Source: Sesamum alatum
Lineage: Eukaryota > Streptophyta > Magnoliopsida > Lamiales > Pedaliaceae
DNA length: 64,000 nt
Direction: 5' to 3'
Assembly (NCBI GenBank): GCA_034509735.1
Contig: JACGWO010000011.1
Span: 11,317,866 to 11,381,865, forward strand
The notes beneath the pieces were generated by a model, which ran no database searches, was not told the DNA's origin, and was given only the letters and a program-made list of their open reading frames with translations. A program made the position numbers and the translations under genes. Positions 34,987 through 46,844 of the stretch are shown here, piece by piece (position 1 is the first letter of the stretch; every line of letters begins with the position of its first letter).

Positions 34987-35158
34987 GAATAAGTGACTTA
35001 TATGTTCACATTGTTGTAGACAATGAGGCAGCTAAGAATCTGTACTTGAAGAGTGGTTTCACTTTAGAGAGCGATGTACCTGCATGGCAAGCTAGGTAAC
35101 TTGGATCGGCCCGTAGGCTCTTCTGTGGACAGGCCTCCCCATTGCATACGAATTGTAA
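34987..35158 (+). pseudogene. GNAT-family N-acetyltransferase, last exon, broken
   Basis: After an acceptor (TTTTTTTCAG/GA) the frame reads GISDLYVHIVVDNEAAKNLY then LKSGFTLESDVPAWQAR. This is the C-terminal acetyl-CoA-binding end of plant GCN5-related acetyltransferases, where VxNxxAxxLYxKxGF is typical. A TAA follows, and one base is missing shortly after. In the next frame WTGLPIAYEL reaches a natural-looking stop at 35156-35158, so the ending is recognisable but broken. I found no convincing upstream exons between 34420 and 34986. A short open stretch at 34690-34876 is unassigned. Confidence 0.6.
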
Positions 35159-35427
35159 TGGATTGAACCTTATCGTACTCACTCTTCCCGCTTTGTATGT
35201 CTATAATACTACATTCTTGTACCATGTCCTCTGCATGCATTCCTTAACACAGGCAACTATGTTCCTCATTGAAGTAGATGGACTTCAACAGAAACGAGGT
35301 AGTCTGCCTTCAGTGATAGAAATACTTAATTTACGACTTACAACTTATGATTCTTCGTTTTTTGTTGGAATGATGAGCAACGAAATACAGAAAAAGAACA
35401 ATTTCCAGTTACATTTTTCGTTGTAAT

Positions 35428-35585
35428 GTATTTCAGGGGTTGTTTGTGCAAGCTTTGCATTTAAATAAAGTGTAGTTGTAATTGCAATTATAATCTCAAG
35501 GGTGTATTTATAATTTTACAAAAAGAATAGAGATGTTTGTGTATTTTAGTCTAACTTTAGAGGTGTCAATATAATTTACTCTATT
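35428..35585. mobile_element. MITE fragment related to 43890-44112
   Basis: TTCAGGGGT...TGTAGTTGTAAT...GGTGTCAATATAATTTACTC matches the right two thirds of the element at 43890-44112 with changes. The left end is missing. Confidence 0.5.
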
Positions 35586-35951
35586 ATAAAAGACCACGCT
35601 AGTTTAGTTATAAGGCATCATATAAGTAGTAGAAATATAAAAATAACATATAAATGTGACAGAAAAAAATAATTCATGAGAGGAGAGAAAGATATAAAAA
35701 AATATTTAAAAGTGTTCTTCAATTATATAAGAGTATTTACAAATTTCTAGAAAAACATAGCATTGTAAAAATTAGAAAAAAATTATTTCTTGATTTGCTG
35801 AGTAAAACCTAAGATCCTAACATAGTGGAAATGGACTGAAAAATAAAAGGAAAACCAAATAACAGTATCTTACTGGTCAAGAAGCCCAAAGGTAAAACAC
35901 ATTTCCAGAACTTTCTTTGATTCCAAGAGCGCTCCATCCATCCCATCTCCA
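35586..35951 (+). promoter_or_regulatory. Upstream region of COX6B
   Basis: AT-rich, with no coding sequence. It contains AGCCCA at 35883-35888 (TGGGCT on the other strand), a site II type motif common upstream of plant mitochondrial respiratory genes. I see no convincing TATA box, which is common for this gene class. The site II call is a short match and therefore weak. Confidence 0.35.
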
Positions 35952-38384
35952 ATGGCTGAGGTATATCCATTTCAGATGTTTAGGGTTCCTTATTTTGATT
36001 TCTTTGGGAGAATGCTCTTTTCTCGTTAATAAATGATTTTCTTTTGGAATTTGTGATGATCTGTTCTGCATTTGCAAATCCCTTTTTGCTTTTTTCATAC
36101 TGTTCCGGATGTTTCTCTTCTTCCCCATTAACAATCTTGAATCCGCGCGTTAATAATCTCATTTCCGCGTGATTTTGGGCCGTCAAATTTGTTCGATTTT
36201 TGCGTGTTATGACCTGTATGTATACGTATCTTTGATTTAGGTTTATTTTGTTTGAACGTTGATTTTCTATTTTTAAATTTTTGATCTTTTTTTGATAATT
36301 TGGTGAAAGGGTAAATCATGGTAGGTTTTGCAGAATTTAGTGCCTGGTTGTACTTGATTCTGTTTCACTTGGTTTTTTCAGATTGAACTAAAAACTGCAC
36401 CTGCTGATTTTCGATTCCCGACTACGAACCAAACCCGGCATTGTTTCACCCGTTACATTGAGTTTCACAGGTTAGTTGGAACATTGTTGTTTAATTGCAA
36501 TGGGACAGTTGCTTTTTTATTCTTGTTCTGCTGATGAGCTTGTTACGATATCTCTAAAAGTTTTTTGTATTCTTCTGTTCTATGATAGTGTTAATTTATT
36601 TGGCCTAGTTGAGTTTTATCTATGATACAAGTCCTTCTAGTTTGGTATGGATGAATCTTTACGTTACTTTTACAAGTCATCGGTGCAATCATAAATTGAT
36701 GCATATTTACATCTGCTAGATTAGATAGAATGTGGAGATGTTTAGGATTTTATGTGAGAATTCTTGTAATGAATGATTAGAACGAAACTAGCTATTTGTA
36801 TGAGTTTAGAGCTGTTTATGGTTATCCTTCTTCACATTAGAGCCCTTTACATGAATGGATTTCATTAAAAATGAAGAAGAAGAAGGAGGTGGTGGATGAT
36901 ATATGTATTGCTGATTTAACAATTTGGTTTCATAATATCTGAGATTTCTTTGTTTTTATAATATATTGTGAGTGAGCGTACTACTTATTTCTGGTAATGA
37001 ACTAGCTTCATTTTGTGCCGTCAGGTGCGCGGCTGCTAAGGGGGAAGGATCTAGTGATTGTGACAAATTTGCCAAATACTATCGTTCCCTTTGCCCAGGC
37101 GAATGGGTAAGTTTATGTGCTAGTGGCTGATCCTTTCCGTTTCGTTTATGATTTAAATGTGTTCTGCCTGGTTCTAGTAAGTTGGGCCGTTGAAAGGCTA
37201 TTTCTTCTATTTAGATGATATTTCTGTAGTGATAGAAATACAATTCATTTCATGCTTTGCAAGGGTCAGTTTAGGAAGGCATGTCTGTCATTCTCTAAAT
37301 CGTATGTAATAATGCATGCTGACTAGTGTTCTCCTTATGCTTTTAGCAAAGAGGTGATTTTATTCTTGCCAAATCAGTAGTTATTTATTTTTATGCCAAG
37401 ACGACATCTGTAGCTCAGACCAATTAAACACTGGAATTAGGACCTAGATCCTTGGTTGAGATGAATGCTACTTGTATTTTTGTAGGAAATCCAAGTACCA
37501 TGTTTACATGTAGTCTTATTTTGGTGTGTCTTAATATTGAGATACTGGAAATATTTTCCTGTTGATGTGAAACATTTTTCTTTGAGTTTACTCCTACCCG
37601 TAAAATAGTTGCAAATTTAAAGATCTGCTATCCGTTGTTGCTTCGTATATCATCAAGTCCTTCCTATATTCAAGCATTCCAATCATTTTTTAGGGTTGAG
37701 AAACACATGTAAAAAGGATTTGATGAATATGGATTGTTCTTAATATTAACAAATCCAGTAGTTTCGAAGTTTATGGAGTGTATGGGCGGGGTAATGCACT
37801 CCGTGCTCTTTGATGCCCAGGTCTTTGACCATGCTATAAGAACTTTTATACGTTGCAATGGTTTGTTAGAAGCTGGTATTGGAGACAATTTCAAAGAAGT
37901 GTTTGATTTGAGCTAGTGCACACAATTTTGATGCAACCCATATTACTCAACTTTCAATTGAAGTATATATTTCGCTTATTCTTGTAGTTTCATCATGTTA
38001 CCAGAGACACTATTCCGTTGTTGCTATTACTCGTTAGTTCTACAACAAAGTTTCTGTACTACTTAACTGTTTGAATAGAGTTTTCTTGTGGAAGGTCTAT
38101 GAGATTGTTCTATTTTTGTAAGAAGTGGCTGGATTCACTCCATGCGATAGCCCCTATATTATTGTGCTCTAGTATTCCCACTGACTTGTTTTGACTGGTC
38201 CGCACGAAATAGAGTCTGAAACATGAGAGAAACATTTTACTCTCCTCAAACATTAGTATTGTTAGAATCACTAAAGTTTTACACGACATTTGACTGTTAT
38301 TTTCCGTTGATCACATTGCTTTCTTTTCAGATTGAGAAGTGGAACGAGCAGAGGGAGAATGGAACATTCGCAGGGCCTCTCTAA
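35952..38384 (+). CDS. COX6B: Cytochrome c oxidase subunit 6b, four exons
   Basis: Exons 35952-35960, 36382-36470, 37025-37106 and 38331-38384, all with GT-AG introns (421, 554 and 1224 bp), give 77 residues and a TAA stop. The first exon is only ATGGCTGAG. The protein has the twin-Cys CHCH signature of this subunit: Cys24-x9-Cys34 and Cys45-x10-Cys56. It also has the family motifs DFRFPTTNQTRHCF, KYYRSLCPGEW and the C-terminal WNEQRENGTF. COX6B sits on the intermembrane-space face of complex IV, bridges the two monomers, and is imported through the Mia40 disulfide relay using the two Cys pairs. Length matches short plant forms without the N-terminal extension. No defects are seen, so this is likely a working nuclear gene. 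It lies downstream of transposon debris and is followed by MITEs. Confidence 0.93.
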
Positions 38385-38938
38385 TTAAACGCAATTTTAG
38401 GTTTGAGGTCTTCGGTACTCGGATTTGCTGTTTACTTAGTTACTTGGCTTTGGTTTAAAGCTTAATAGGTTAATAAGTAACTATTGCAAATATCTTCATG
38501 TTGATTCTTATGCTTCTGCATTGCATGAAATAGAGTTGCTGCAGGAAACCAATGCGTTTCTGAGTGTTGATTGGATTAATGTTGTTCTTATTGACATTCC
38601 CCTTGGTGTTTGCTTGAGAGTCTACTGATTTTGTGCTCCTTTTCTTGGTTAATATTCAACTTTCATTTAGTCCCTAAAAAGTGACAATATGGTCTTCAAT
38701 GCCTGTTTGGCCTTGCGATTGAGCATGCGGACTTGTGTTTTGAGTATAAACGCAATTTTCCGTGACGTTTGATCCCTTTTTCAATAATTATTCCTGAGAT
38801 TAAATTCCATTAAGATCATGTATTGATAGAGGATTAATTTGTAGTGTTTAATCTCATTGGAATTGTTTTCAATAATTACGCTTAAGATTAAATTATTCAT
38901 TATGTCTATTAAATATTTTTTTAATTTATTCATTGACA
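38385..38938. other. COX6B 3' region, no further gene seen
   Basis: T-rich sequence with no open frame of note. It probably includes the COX6B 3' UTR, but I see no distinct polyadenylation signal cluster to fix its end. Confidence 0.5.
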
Positions 38939-38947
38939 TTAAAAATA
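38939..38947. repeat. 9-bp target duplication TTAAAAATA, left
   Basis: Identical to 39375-39383, flanking the MITE between them. Confidence 0.85.
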
Positions 38948-39374
38948 GGGTAAATTACATTCACCTCCCTTGAGGTTTGGCATAGTTACAAATACCTCCT
39001 CGTTGTTTGAAAAATTACAAATACCCTTTTGAGGTTTATAACCATCTAATAAATAATCCATTTTCATTCATTTTTATGGGTGAACTGACCAAAATGTCTT
39101 TATATCACTGAATTATTTTTTATTTAATTTTTAAAAATTTTTTGAACTACAATGTACAGGGAAAGGTTTCTTAAGTTTTTTACACAGAGTAGTATTAATG
39201 CAATTTGCCATGATCGAATTTTCTATAATTTTAATAAAAATTCAAGGACAAAATGGTCAATTTCAACCTTTGGTTAAATATTATAAACTTTAAGGGGATA
39301 TTTATAATTTTTCAAACAATGAGGGGGTATTTGTAATTATGCCAAATTTCAGGAGAGGTAAATGTAATTTATCC
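38948..39374. mobile_element. Mutator-like MITE, 427 bp
   Basis: Ends GGGTAAATTACATTCACCTC and ...TACCTCTCCTGAAA (as complement) with long inverted arms. The arms include GGCATAGTTACAAATACC and its complement near both ends. The 9-bp target duplication is perfect. Non-coding. Confidence 0.85.
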
Positions 39375-39383
39375 TTAAAAATA

Positions 39384-40481
39384 TTGTTAGTTTTAGAATT
39401 TAACTATAATATGCATTTGCATAAATGTATTATAAAATTGTGAATTCAAGTGCATAATTATTTTTTCTAAAGTTAATTTTTTCAAACTCAATTCTCTCAC
39501 ATTCAATTATTTTATAATTAATTATGTAATGGTCGGCACCAGGATAATGATAATTCTTATTGTGGTAGAACTTACCTTTGAGGATTAATATGAAAAATGG
39601 GTTAATATACTCTTATATTTTATTTTTTATAGAAGTGATTATTACATAAATATATCAAGTAATAATATTCGACCTCATAACTTAGTACTTATAAAACAAT
39701 GAAAACTCACCAAAATCACATTTGTAAATTAGTCTTCCTTCTAATTATGCTTGAACCCAAATTTAAAATCTCGATATCATAAATTTAATATTTATTCAGT
39801 TCTATAAAATTGATATTGATTGTCGATGATTATTGATGGTAGATGGTTGTAATTAATAGTTGATGATTGCAAACTGTTTATACTTTGACTTAGTGTTGCA
39901 TTTGATCTATTCATTGTTAATAAATTAATTATCGTCCTTGCTTGTATAAAAAATAATATTGCACGCTTTAAATTTATTGTAAATATAATATACATATATA
40001 TATATACCAACGCATTATATTTCAAAAAAAAAAAAAGAAAAAAAAATTAACTTTAAAGGTACTATCGATATAACCAAAAAATCAGTATCACAGTAGTGTC
40101 ATAAACCATTGTTTATGAATAAGAAATGTATTTTGTTTATATATTAATATAAATAATAATGAATAAATAAAAGCAGTGGGTGATCAGCATTTGGTGTCTC
40201 ACAATCACCAATTGCATCTGTTTCAGTGCAAAGAGTTGGGTATATGCATGAGTTGAATGTATGCCTTGAAAAAAGTATAACTAGTTTTTTTCTTTTTTTT
40301 TTTGTTTTTCTTATAGAAGAGATAATTAAAATAATTACATTAATATTAATAAATTGAGTAATATGATTCGATCAATACACTAATATTCAATCAGTATGTC
40401 AATTTACAATAAACGCACATAAAATAAGACAAATACGCGGGTGGTCAATTCTTTAGGCTATATTTGAATTGATGAATTTGA
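39384..40481. other. AT-rich intergenic DNA
   Basis: About 75% A+T by eye, with poly-A and (TA)n tracts at 39990-40050. The stretch at about 40040-40140 (TATCA..AACCATTGTTTATGAATAAG) resembles 44525-44595, so an unidentified repeat is likely. No gene seen. Confidence 0.5.
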
Positions 40482-40484
40482 ATT

Positions 40485-40876
40485 CACTGCAAGAAAATAG
40501 ATGATTAACGACAAAAAAAATCAAATGACAATATTAATATTATTACTAATTACATATATTTAGTGACAAGAATATATATTTTATCACAATAATGAATTTT
40601 ATTATTTTAATAATTATTATTATTATTTTGTAAAAACTATTATTAGCAAGACTTAGTGACAAAAAATGTACACAAAATTGTCACTAAATACAATTAGTGA
40701 CTCATGTATGTTGTCACTATAGACATGTCATAACTGTATTTAGTGACAACTTTATACACATTTTTTTACACTAATAATTATATAGTGACAAAATAAAAAA
40801 TATTATCACTAAATATATATAATTTTAATGACAAATTTAAAATTGTCATTTGATATTTTGTCACTAACTTGTAGTG
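40485..40876. mobile_element. Non-autonomous CACTA element, 392 bp
   Basis: Termini are CACTGCAAGAAAATAG and ...CTAACTTGTAGTG, that is, CACTRCAAG inverted repeats. It is flanked by a 3-bp ATT duplication (40482-40484 and 40877-40879). Several internal copies of TTAGTGACAA lie in both orientations. A 3-bp duplication and CACT ends are diagnostic of the CACTA superfamily. Confidence 0.85.
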
Positions 40877-40879
40877 ATT

Positions 40880-42703
40880 TGATCGAAGGATTTAGAGAAA
40901 AAAATTCAAATGACTCGTATGAAAGAATTTAAAATCCATCAATATATAACAAAATATAGTTTAAAATTAGACTGAAAGATTTGAAATCTGTTAACTTTAA
41001 AATTAGCCAGACATGTTAGGGCCTGTCTTGTTTGTGTTTTCATTCTTGTTTTTAATTTTTGAAACAGAAATTAAAATGAAAAAATATTTATTTATTTGTA
41101 TTTTCATTGAGAGTATATTTATTTGACACATAGAAACAAACCTATCTCATTTCACACGAAAACTTATAAAATAGTTGAAAACACATATTTTTCACTGAAA
41201 AAAAAAACACAACATTAATGTATTTGAATAATAATCTAATAATACTATTTGTCAATATAAAATTTCACTAAAAAATTTGAAATTATGAAAAGATCAATAT
41301 GACGACTTTTATGAAAAGGACAGTAATTAACACTTTTGGGTTAGAGAGTATTTTTTTTCTTTTTGTTTAGGTGAAGAACAAAAGTGGATGACTTCAATGA
41401 CCGGAAAGCGCCATTGCTTTTATTTATTTATTTATTCTTCCTCTTTAAATAACGTTTTTTTCTTAAGTCAAATCACATAAGAAGAGAAGAAGATAAGCCG
41501 CGTTTGGCAGTCACAATCAACATTGCCAGCTGCTGCATTGTCTGAAATTGATGTTGAGAATGCATGTGTCCACATCATCAGTCTCCCGAACAAGGGGCTT
41601 ATGACGAGCACATAACCTCATTCCCATAACTGAGCTTAAATGATGCAACTTACAACGCAATCAGTGGCCCGTACTCTGACTTCTTAGGAGCTTTGTCTTG
41701 GAAATGCGTCCCACTGGGGAGATGAGGACTTTGGATTTATATGTCGTTCAAATCCTTATCTGCAACTTTTGATATTAGGACGTCTTTTCAGGACAAAAAT
41801 TTTAATTCTCGGTACATAACAAATTTTGATGGAGTATCATTTTAATAATGTTTTTCAATTATTTCATAAGAATTTAGTGATGTCTCTGCTTTAATATTTT
41901 TTTGGTACTGTATTGTTGAAGATAATTGTGTTGTTTGCTATATCCACATTTTGAACTGGATATTATGAAATGGGAGGTCTGTTTCTTTATTAAAAATAAA
42001 AAGGAAAAGAAAATGGACATTAAATTAATAGGGAAGCAAGATTTAATTATAATGGGTCCAATTTTTTATTCTTTGCCCACTTTACAAGTTCTAAACTACC
42101 CAAGTGGATAAATTGCTTTGTAATGAGATGGGTTAATTTGATTGCTTTGCTTACTAACATAACCTAAAAGGTTTAAACACTAATTTTGTGCTTATTTTAA
42201 AATATACTTCTCCTTTTCTTTTTCCTTTTTTATTTCATTAATGAAATTTTAATGTTCAAAATATAATACTATATAAACAGATAATGATGTGGCTTGGAAT
42301 GCGGTTGGTGTCCCATTGTGTAAGATATTGTTTGTTTTGACTTTGTATGAGCTTTATAAAATTTGTTCTGAAAATGTGTCTCGCTGGTGAGAGGAGGTCT
42401 TATGGCTTATAAACTATTTAAGCTTCGTGTCTGCAATCGATATAAGGACGTCTTTTCATGATAAAAATGTGAGGTTCATAGAAAATCAAAACAGCCAATA
42501 CCGTATGCAAATGAGCAGCGATTGCGTTGTAACCGTATCATTTGGCGTCGTTTTATAGGATGAAACCATGTGCCCGTCCCAAGCCCATTATCTGAGAGTT
42601 GGTGATGTAGCATGCATCCTATATCAATGGCAAATGAGGAGCTTCAATAAATTATAAATCTCAGGACATTCTCTCCCTACCAAATTATGGAAGTAGTGGT
42701 ACG
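40880..42703. other. Intergenic DNA with a diverged direct repeat pair
   Basis: No gene found. Segments at about 41690-41810 and 42360-42472 are diverged direct repeats (TCTGCAA...GATAT-AGGACGTCTTTTCA...AAAAAT). The second is followed by a less AT-rich stretch to 42660. A region near 41030 (GGGCCTGTCTTGTTTG) resembles the end of a common plant MITE class. Confidence 0.45.
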
Positions 42704-42713
42704 AAATTAAATT

Positions 42714-43645
42714 GGGTAAAATGCAATTTAGCCTACAGTGTTTTTAGAAATATTAAAAATACCCTCTATAAAAAATAAAACACTAAAAACCCTCATGTGA
42801 TATTCAAAATAGGGCACAACACCCCCTTCATGCATTAGGTGCACCACACACGCCTCTTTTTATTTTGTAATTGTGAAATGCCATTTTTATCCTTACCTAT
42901 ACATCATTAGATTTCATCTCTTATAAATGAACGGTTCAGATCTTATCAACATTAAAAATATATATTATAAAATTAAATATTTATATATATATATATCTAT
43001 ATTTAAATATAATTTATAAATCTCTAAAAATTTTATATATTTATTTATATATAAATATATATTATATTTTATGTGTATATATGTATATATATATATATAT
43101 AGAATGGGAGGGTTGCGTCGGAGCCAGGGAGGGCAGGAGGTGGGACGGCGCGCGTGGAGGCAGATGGGAGGGAGAGGGCGGCGCGCACAAATGAGGGGAG
43201 GTGGTGGTGGTTGGGAAAAAAAATCTTTTTTTAAAAGATATTTTAATATATTTAAATAATTTATTCATATTTAATAAATTAAAAATATAAAAAATATTTG
43301 TATATTGAATCTCGACAATTAATTAAAATTAAGTGAAATTTGGACCATTGAATTGTGTATTAAATCTGGACCTTTGATTTCTAATCGTTAATTTTATTTT
43401 ATTTTTTAAATTTCAACCGTTTAATGTATAACAAACAAGATATAACGGTTCATAAAAAAAGATGTAAATTGATTTATTGGTAAAATTGAACACCAAGTCG
43501 CATGAAAGGCACGTGTGATACACTGCCGGTGGGTGGGGGGTTTGCCCTATTTTGGAGATCACAATAGAATATTTTAGTATTTTATTTTTTACGGGGGGTT
43601 TTTTTTAAATATTTGTGAAAAGCAAAGGGGGTTTGCATTTTACCC
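42714..43645. mobile_element. Mutator-like inverted-repeat element, 932 bp
   Basis: Ends GGGTAAAATGCAA and TTGCATTTTACCC. The arms extend inward with CCCTCTATAAAAAATAAAA and its counterpart. The flank AAATTAAATT is repeated on both sides (42704-42713 and 43646-43655), 9-10 bp. It contains a (TA)n tract and a short G-rich stretch at 43104-43215. No coding content is convincing. Confidence 0.82.
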
Positions 43646-43889
43646 AAATTAAATTAGTACATACATGTTAAAGAATGATGACAAAAAAGAGGTTTTAGGT
43701 AATATGTGTGTGTTTAACATATTGAATATAGAAACTGAACTGCATGCAGAGAATAAAGTACTGAGTAAAAGAAAATGGTAAAACTTAAATACAGAGAATG
43801 TTTGTGTCGTTAATAATAACGTGCGTGACAATAAGTACGGTAAAATTAACAAAGTAAAGTTATATTGATTGTGGTAAAATTAAAAGAAA

Positions 43890-44112
43890 GGGTAAATTAT
43901 ATTGACACCCCTTAAGGTTAAGTTCAATTATACAAACATCCCTGTCTTTTACATAATTATTTTTCAGGGGTATTAGTGTAAGTTTTGCCTTTGAATAGGA
44001 ATATAGTTGTAATATAATTATAATTTCAGAGGGTATAATTGTAATTTTATAAAAAATAGAGTGTGTTTGTATATTTTGATTTAATTTCAAAAAGTGTCAC
44101 TGTAATTTATTT
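43890..44112. mobile_element. MITE, 223 bp
   Basis: Ends GGGTAAATTATATTGACACC and the complement of GGTGT...AGTGACACTT. The flanks TAAAAGAAA and TAAAAGTAT agree at 7 of 9 positions, consistent with an aged 9-bp duplication. Its right part recurs at 35428-35585. Confidence 0.7.
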
Positions 44113-45359
44113 TAAAAGTATCTAAGTTTGATAAAAACGATAAAAAAAAAAAAATCACTTTAATTATGTACTGACAATTAGCATAATTTGACCAAGTCAG
44201 TATTAGTCATATACGAATAGAAATTGGAGAAATCGAGGTTGTGTTTGGTAAAACCGTGGGAAGCTGCACCCGGACAAACGGAAACGACGTCGAATGCTGC
44301 AAGAAGCTGCTTCCTCGTTTGGTTCTTCTGTTTGACACGATAGGAAGATACATATACGTAAGACTAGTAGTTGTGGTATGTCGTCACTACGTGCATATAA
44401 AATAATATTACATGTTATAAAATTATTTAAAATAAATAAATAAATATATATATATATAAATCAACATGTTACATTTCAAAAAAAAAATAAAAGTAAAAAA
44501 AAAAAAACTAACTAACTAGCTAGGGGTATTATCACATAACAAAAAATTAATGTTGCGGTGTCATAAACTGTTATTTGTAAATGAAAAATATCTTTTTTTT
44601 TAAGTGCACATACCATAAAAATTTGAAGTTGCATTTGAAAATTTGAATTTTAAGGGATTTCAAACAATTCTATATTAAATAAATTTAAAATTATGACATA
44701 GAATATAATTTCAAGTGAAATTTTTTAAGGATTCGAACTCTTTCGTGTGACGTGAAATTATCCAGATATGTTTGATGAATTTGTTGTTATGAATTTGAAA
44801 TCTTTAAGTTCAAATCCATCGATTCTAATAGAATGTTAGTGTATTAAAAACTTAAATTCAGACTCCATTATTTTTGGTTGATAAAAAAGGAGGATTAGAG
44901 TATTTGGATGAGCTTATAAACTCTTTAAAATATTTTATAAAATGTTAAAGAGCTTATAAAATATTATGAAGTAATTGATTTTTTTTATAAAAAAAAATAT
45001 TATAAACTTTAAAAATAAGATTTTAAGAGCTTATTAGTTCTTCAAAAAAAAGTAAGGAGTTGTCAACTTATTTATAAAATCTTAAAAAATTCATTCAAAA
45101 TTAATTATAAATTTATCATCACTAATATCTTATAAGCTCCATAATTTTATTTTATCCAAACACGAAATGAACTTATTTTTAAAACAAAATCTAACATTTT
45201 ATAAGTTTTAAAAATATTTTAAAATACATGATTTTATAACACCTTTTAAATAAAATTAGCCAAATACCTTTAACTTCAACTATCTACGACTCGATGCAGA
45301 TAGCCATTTAAATTTAATTTTTGAAATAATTAGGAAAGAAATTACTAATTACGAGTATA
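44113..45359. other. AT-rich intergenic DNA, possible hAT-type MITE
   Basis: No gene seen. TATTTGG at 44901 and CCAAATA ending at 45266 enclose a block with TTATAA-rich inverted segments, which suggests an inverted-repeat element. The flanks show no matching 8-bp duplication, so I leave it unproven. Confidence 0.35.
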
Positions 45360-45614
45360 TCTATACTATTATATAAAGCAAACTCTATTTTTACTAATAA
45401 ATGACTATTACTTACACCGCAATACCAATTTTTTGGCTATACCAATAATACCCCTAAGTTAGTTTTTATTTCTTTTCCTTCTTTCTTTCTTTTTTTTTTT
45501 TAAAAATAAAAATAAAATGTGTTGATTAATATGGATATTTTCTTATTTATAATACCTTTAAAATATGCACTACTATTTTATATGCACGCAAGAACGACGT
45601 GCCACGACGGCTAG
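45360..45614 (+). mobile_element. Non-autonomous Helitron, 255 bp
   Basis: It begins TCTATACTATTATATAAAG and ends CTAG, sits between A (45359) and T (45615), and makes no target duplication. A 3' hairpin (GCACG...CGTGC) lies about 8 nt before CTAG. These are the canonical Helitron ends. Confidence 0.82.
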
Positions 45615-45615
45615 T

Positions 45616-46592
45616 AATTAGATAAGCTAAACGCCATGTGCATGGTGTATGAAATTTCGAAACAAACACATGTAAGTCAATCATAGTGAAAATATACAAT
45701 CATTAATTTACGAAATTTCTAAGGAGTTTCGCCATCATCTCATAATATCTTACAATAATAATTCCGTCGTATTTATATACGGGCAACACATGTGCCAATT
45801 GCAAAATCCAAACAAACATACGCGGAATGACCTAATCAAAGTCTCTCTCTCTCTCTCTATTCCTAGGGGAAAAAAATTAAATAAATTAAAGACACGTGGA
45901 CAATTTTGTGTTCTGAAATATTGGTCAAACTAACTTTACTTAAATCGCGGAGTAGTATCAATGATGTCTTAATCTAATGATCAGGATTGAAATTTCATGA
46001 ATAAATTTAAAATTATGGATTTGAATCCCTCACATTGTGTGAGTTATTCATAGTGTTTGGTTTTATTTTTAGTTTGTTTTGCTTTGATTTGTGGAAATAG
46101 AGAGAGAAAAATAGAGATAAATAAGTGTGTGTTAGAGATATAGTGTATGTTTGAATTTATTTTTGGAGTTAATTTTAAATAGTGTAAAAATATATTGTAT
46201 GTATTATGTTATATATTGGCAGACAAAAAACACTGTTTATTGTCAAATCATGTCTCTTTTATATATTTTTATATATGTATATAGTAATATTTATTTTTTT
46301 ATATGTATTGTGTTGTATATTAGGAGACAAAAAATACTATTCATTGTCAAATCATATTTTTTTATATATTTTTATAAATGTATATATATATAATAATAAT
46401 TATTTATTTGTAGGTGGATGTATGTATATATGAGAAAACGTGCCAAAACACCCAGTAAAGGTGTTTTGAGTAATATTATGTTTGGTTTTATTTTCTCAGT
46501 ATCTCAAAAACATTGGGGAAATGAAACCAAACAAAGGGATTATAATTTATTTATTTTTCTGAATCATATTGATTATATTGTTGAATTAAAGT
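45616..46592. other. AT-rich intergenic DNA with a tandem duplication
   Basis: Contains (CT)n near 45840-45860 and two copies of a ~104-bp unit (46199-46302 and 46303-46405) with AGACAAAAAA..ACT..TTATTGTCAAATCAT. GTTTGGTTTTATTTT at 46050 and its complement near 46530 hint at an inverted-repeat element. No gene. Confidence 0.45.
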
Positions 46593-46601
46593 ATTATTTA
46601 A

Positions 46602-46835
46602 TAGGCAAAATGCAAGAAACCCCCTTGTGATATTGTAAATGAGCAAATTACCTCATTATGAAAAAATAAACAGCAATATACCCCCTGTGTTTTTCAAAAT
46701 GAAGCAATTTACCTCCCTGCCTAGGGGGATAAATTGGTTCATTTTTAAAAACATAGAGGGGTAAATTATTTTTTTTTTTCATGAGGGGTAATTTGCTCAT
46801 TTGCAATATCACAGGGGGTAAATTGCATCAAATTT
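46602..46835. mobile_element. Mutator-like MITE, 234 bp
   Basis: The arms share AT(A/T)TTG(T/C)AAATGAGCAAATTACC in inverse orientation. The flanks ATTATTTAA at 46593-46601 and 46836-46844 are an exact 9-bp match. Non-coding. Confidence 0.78.
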
Positions 46836-46844
46836 ATTATTTAA

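Noticed and set aside
37734..37916. 60-codon open frame within COX6B
   Set aside because: Entirely inside intron 3, no family resemblance, and the flanking exons join in frame without it.
44901..45266. hAT-type MITE with TATTTGG ends
   Set aside because: Inverted ends are short and the flanking 8 bp do not match. Left as a possibility in the intergenic entry only.
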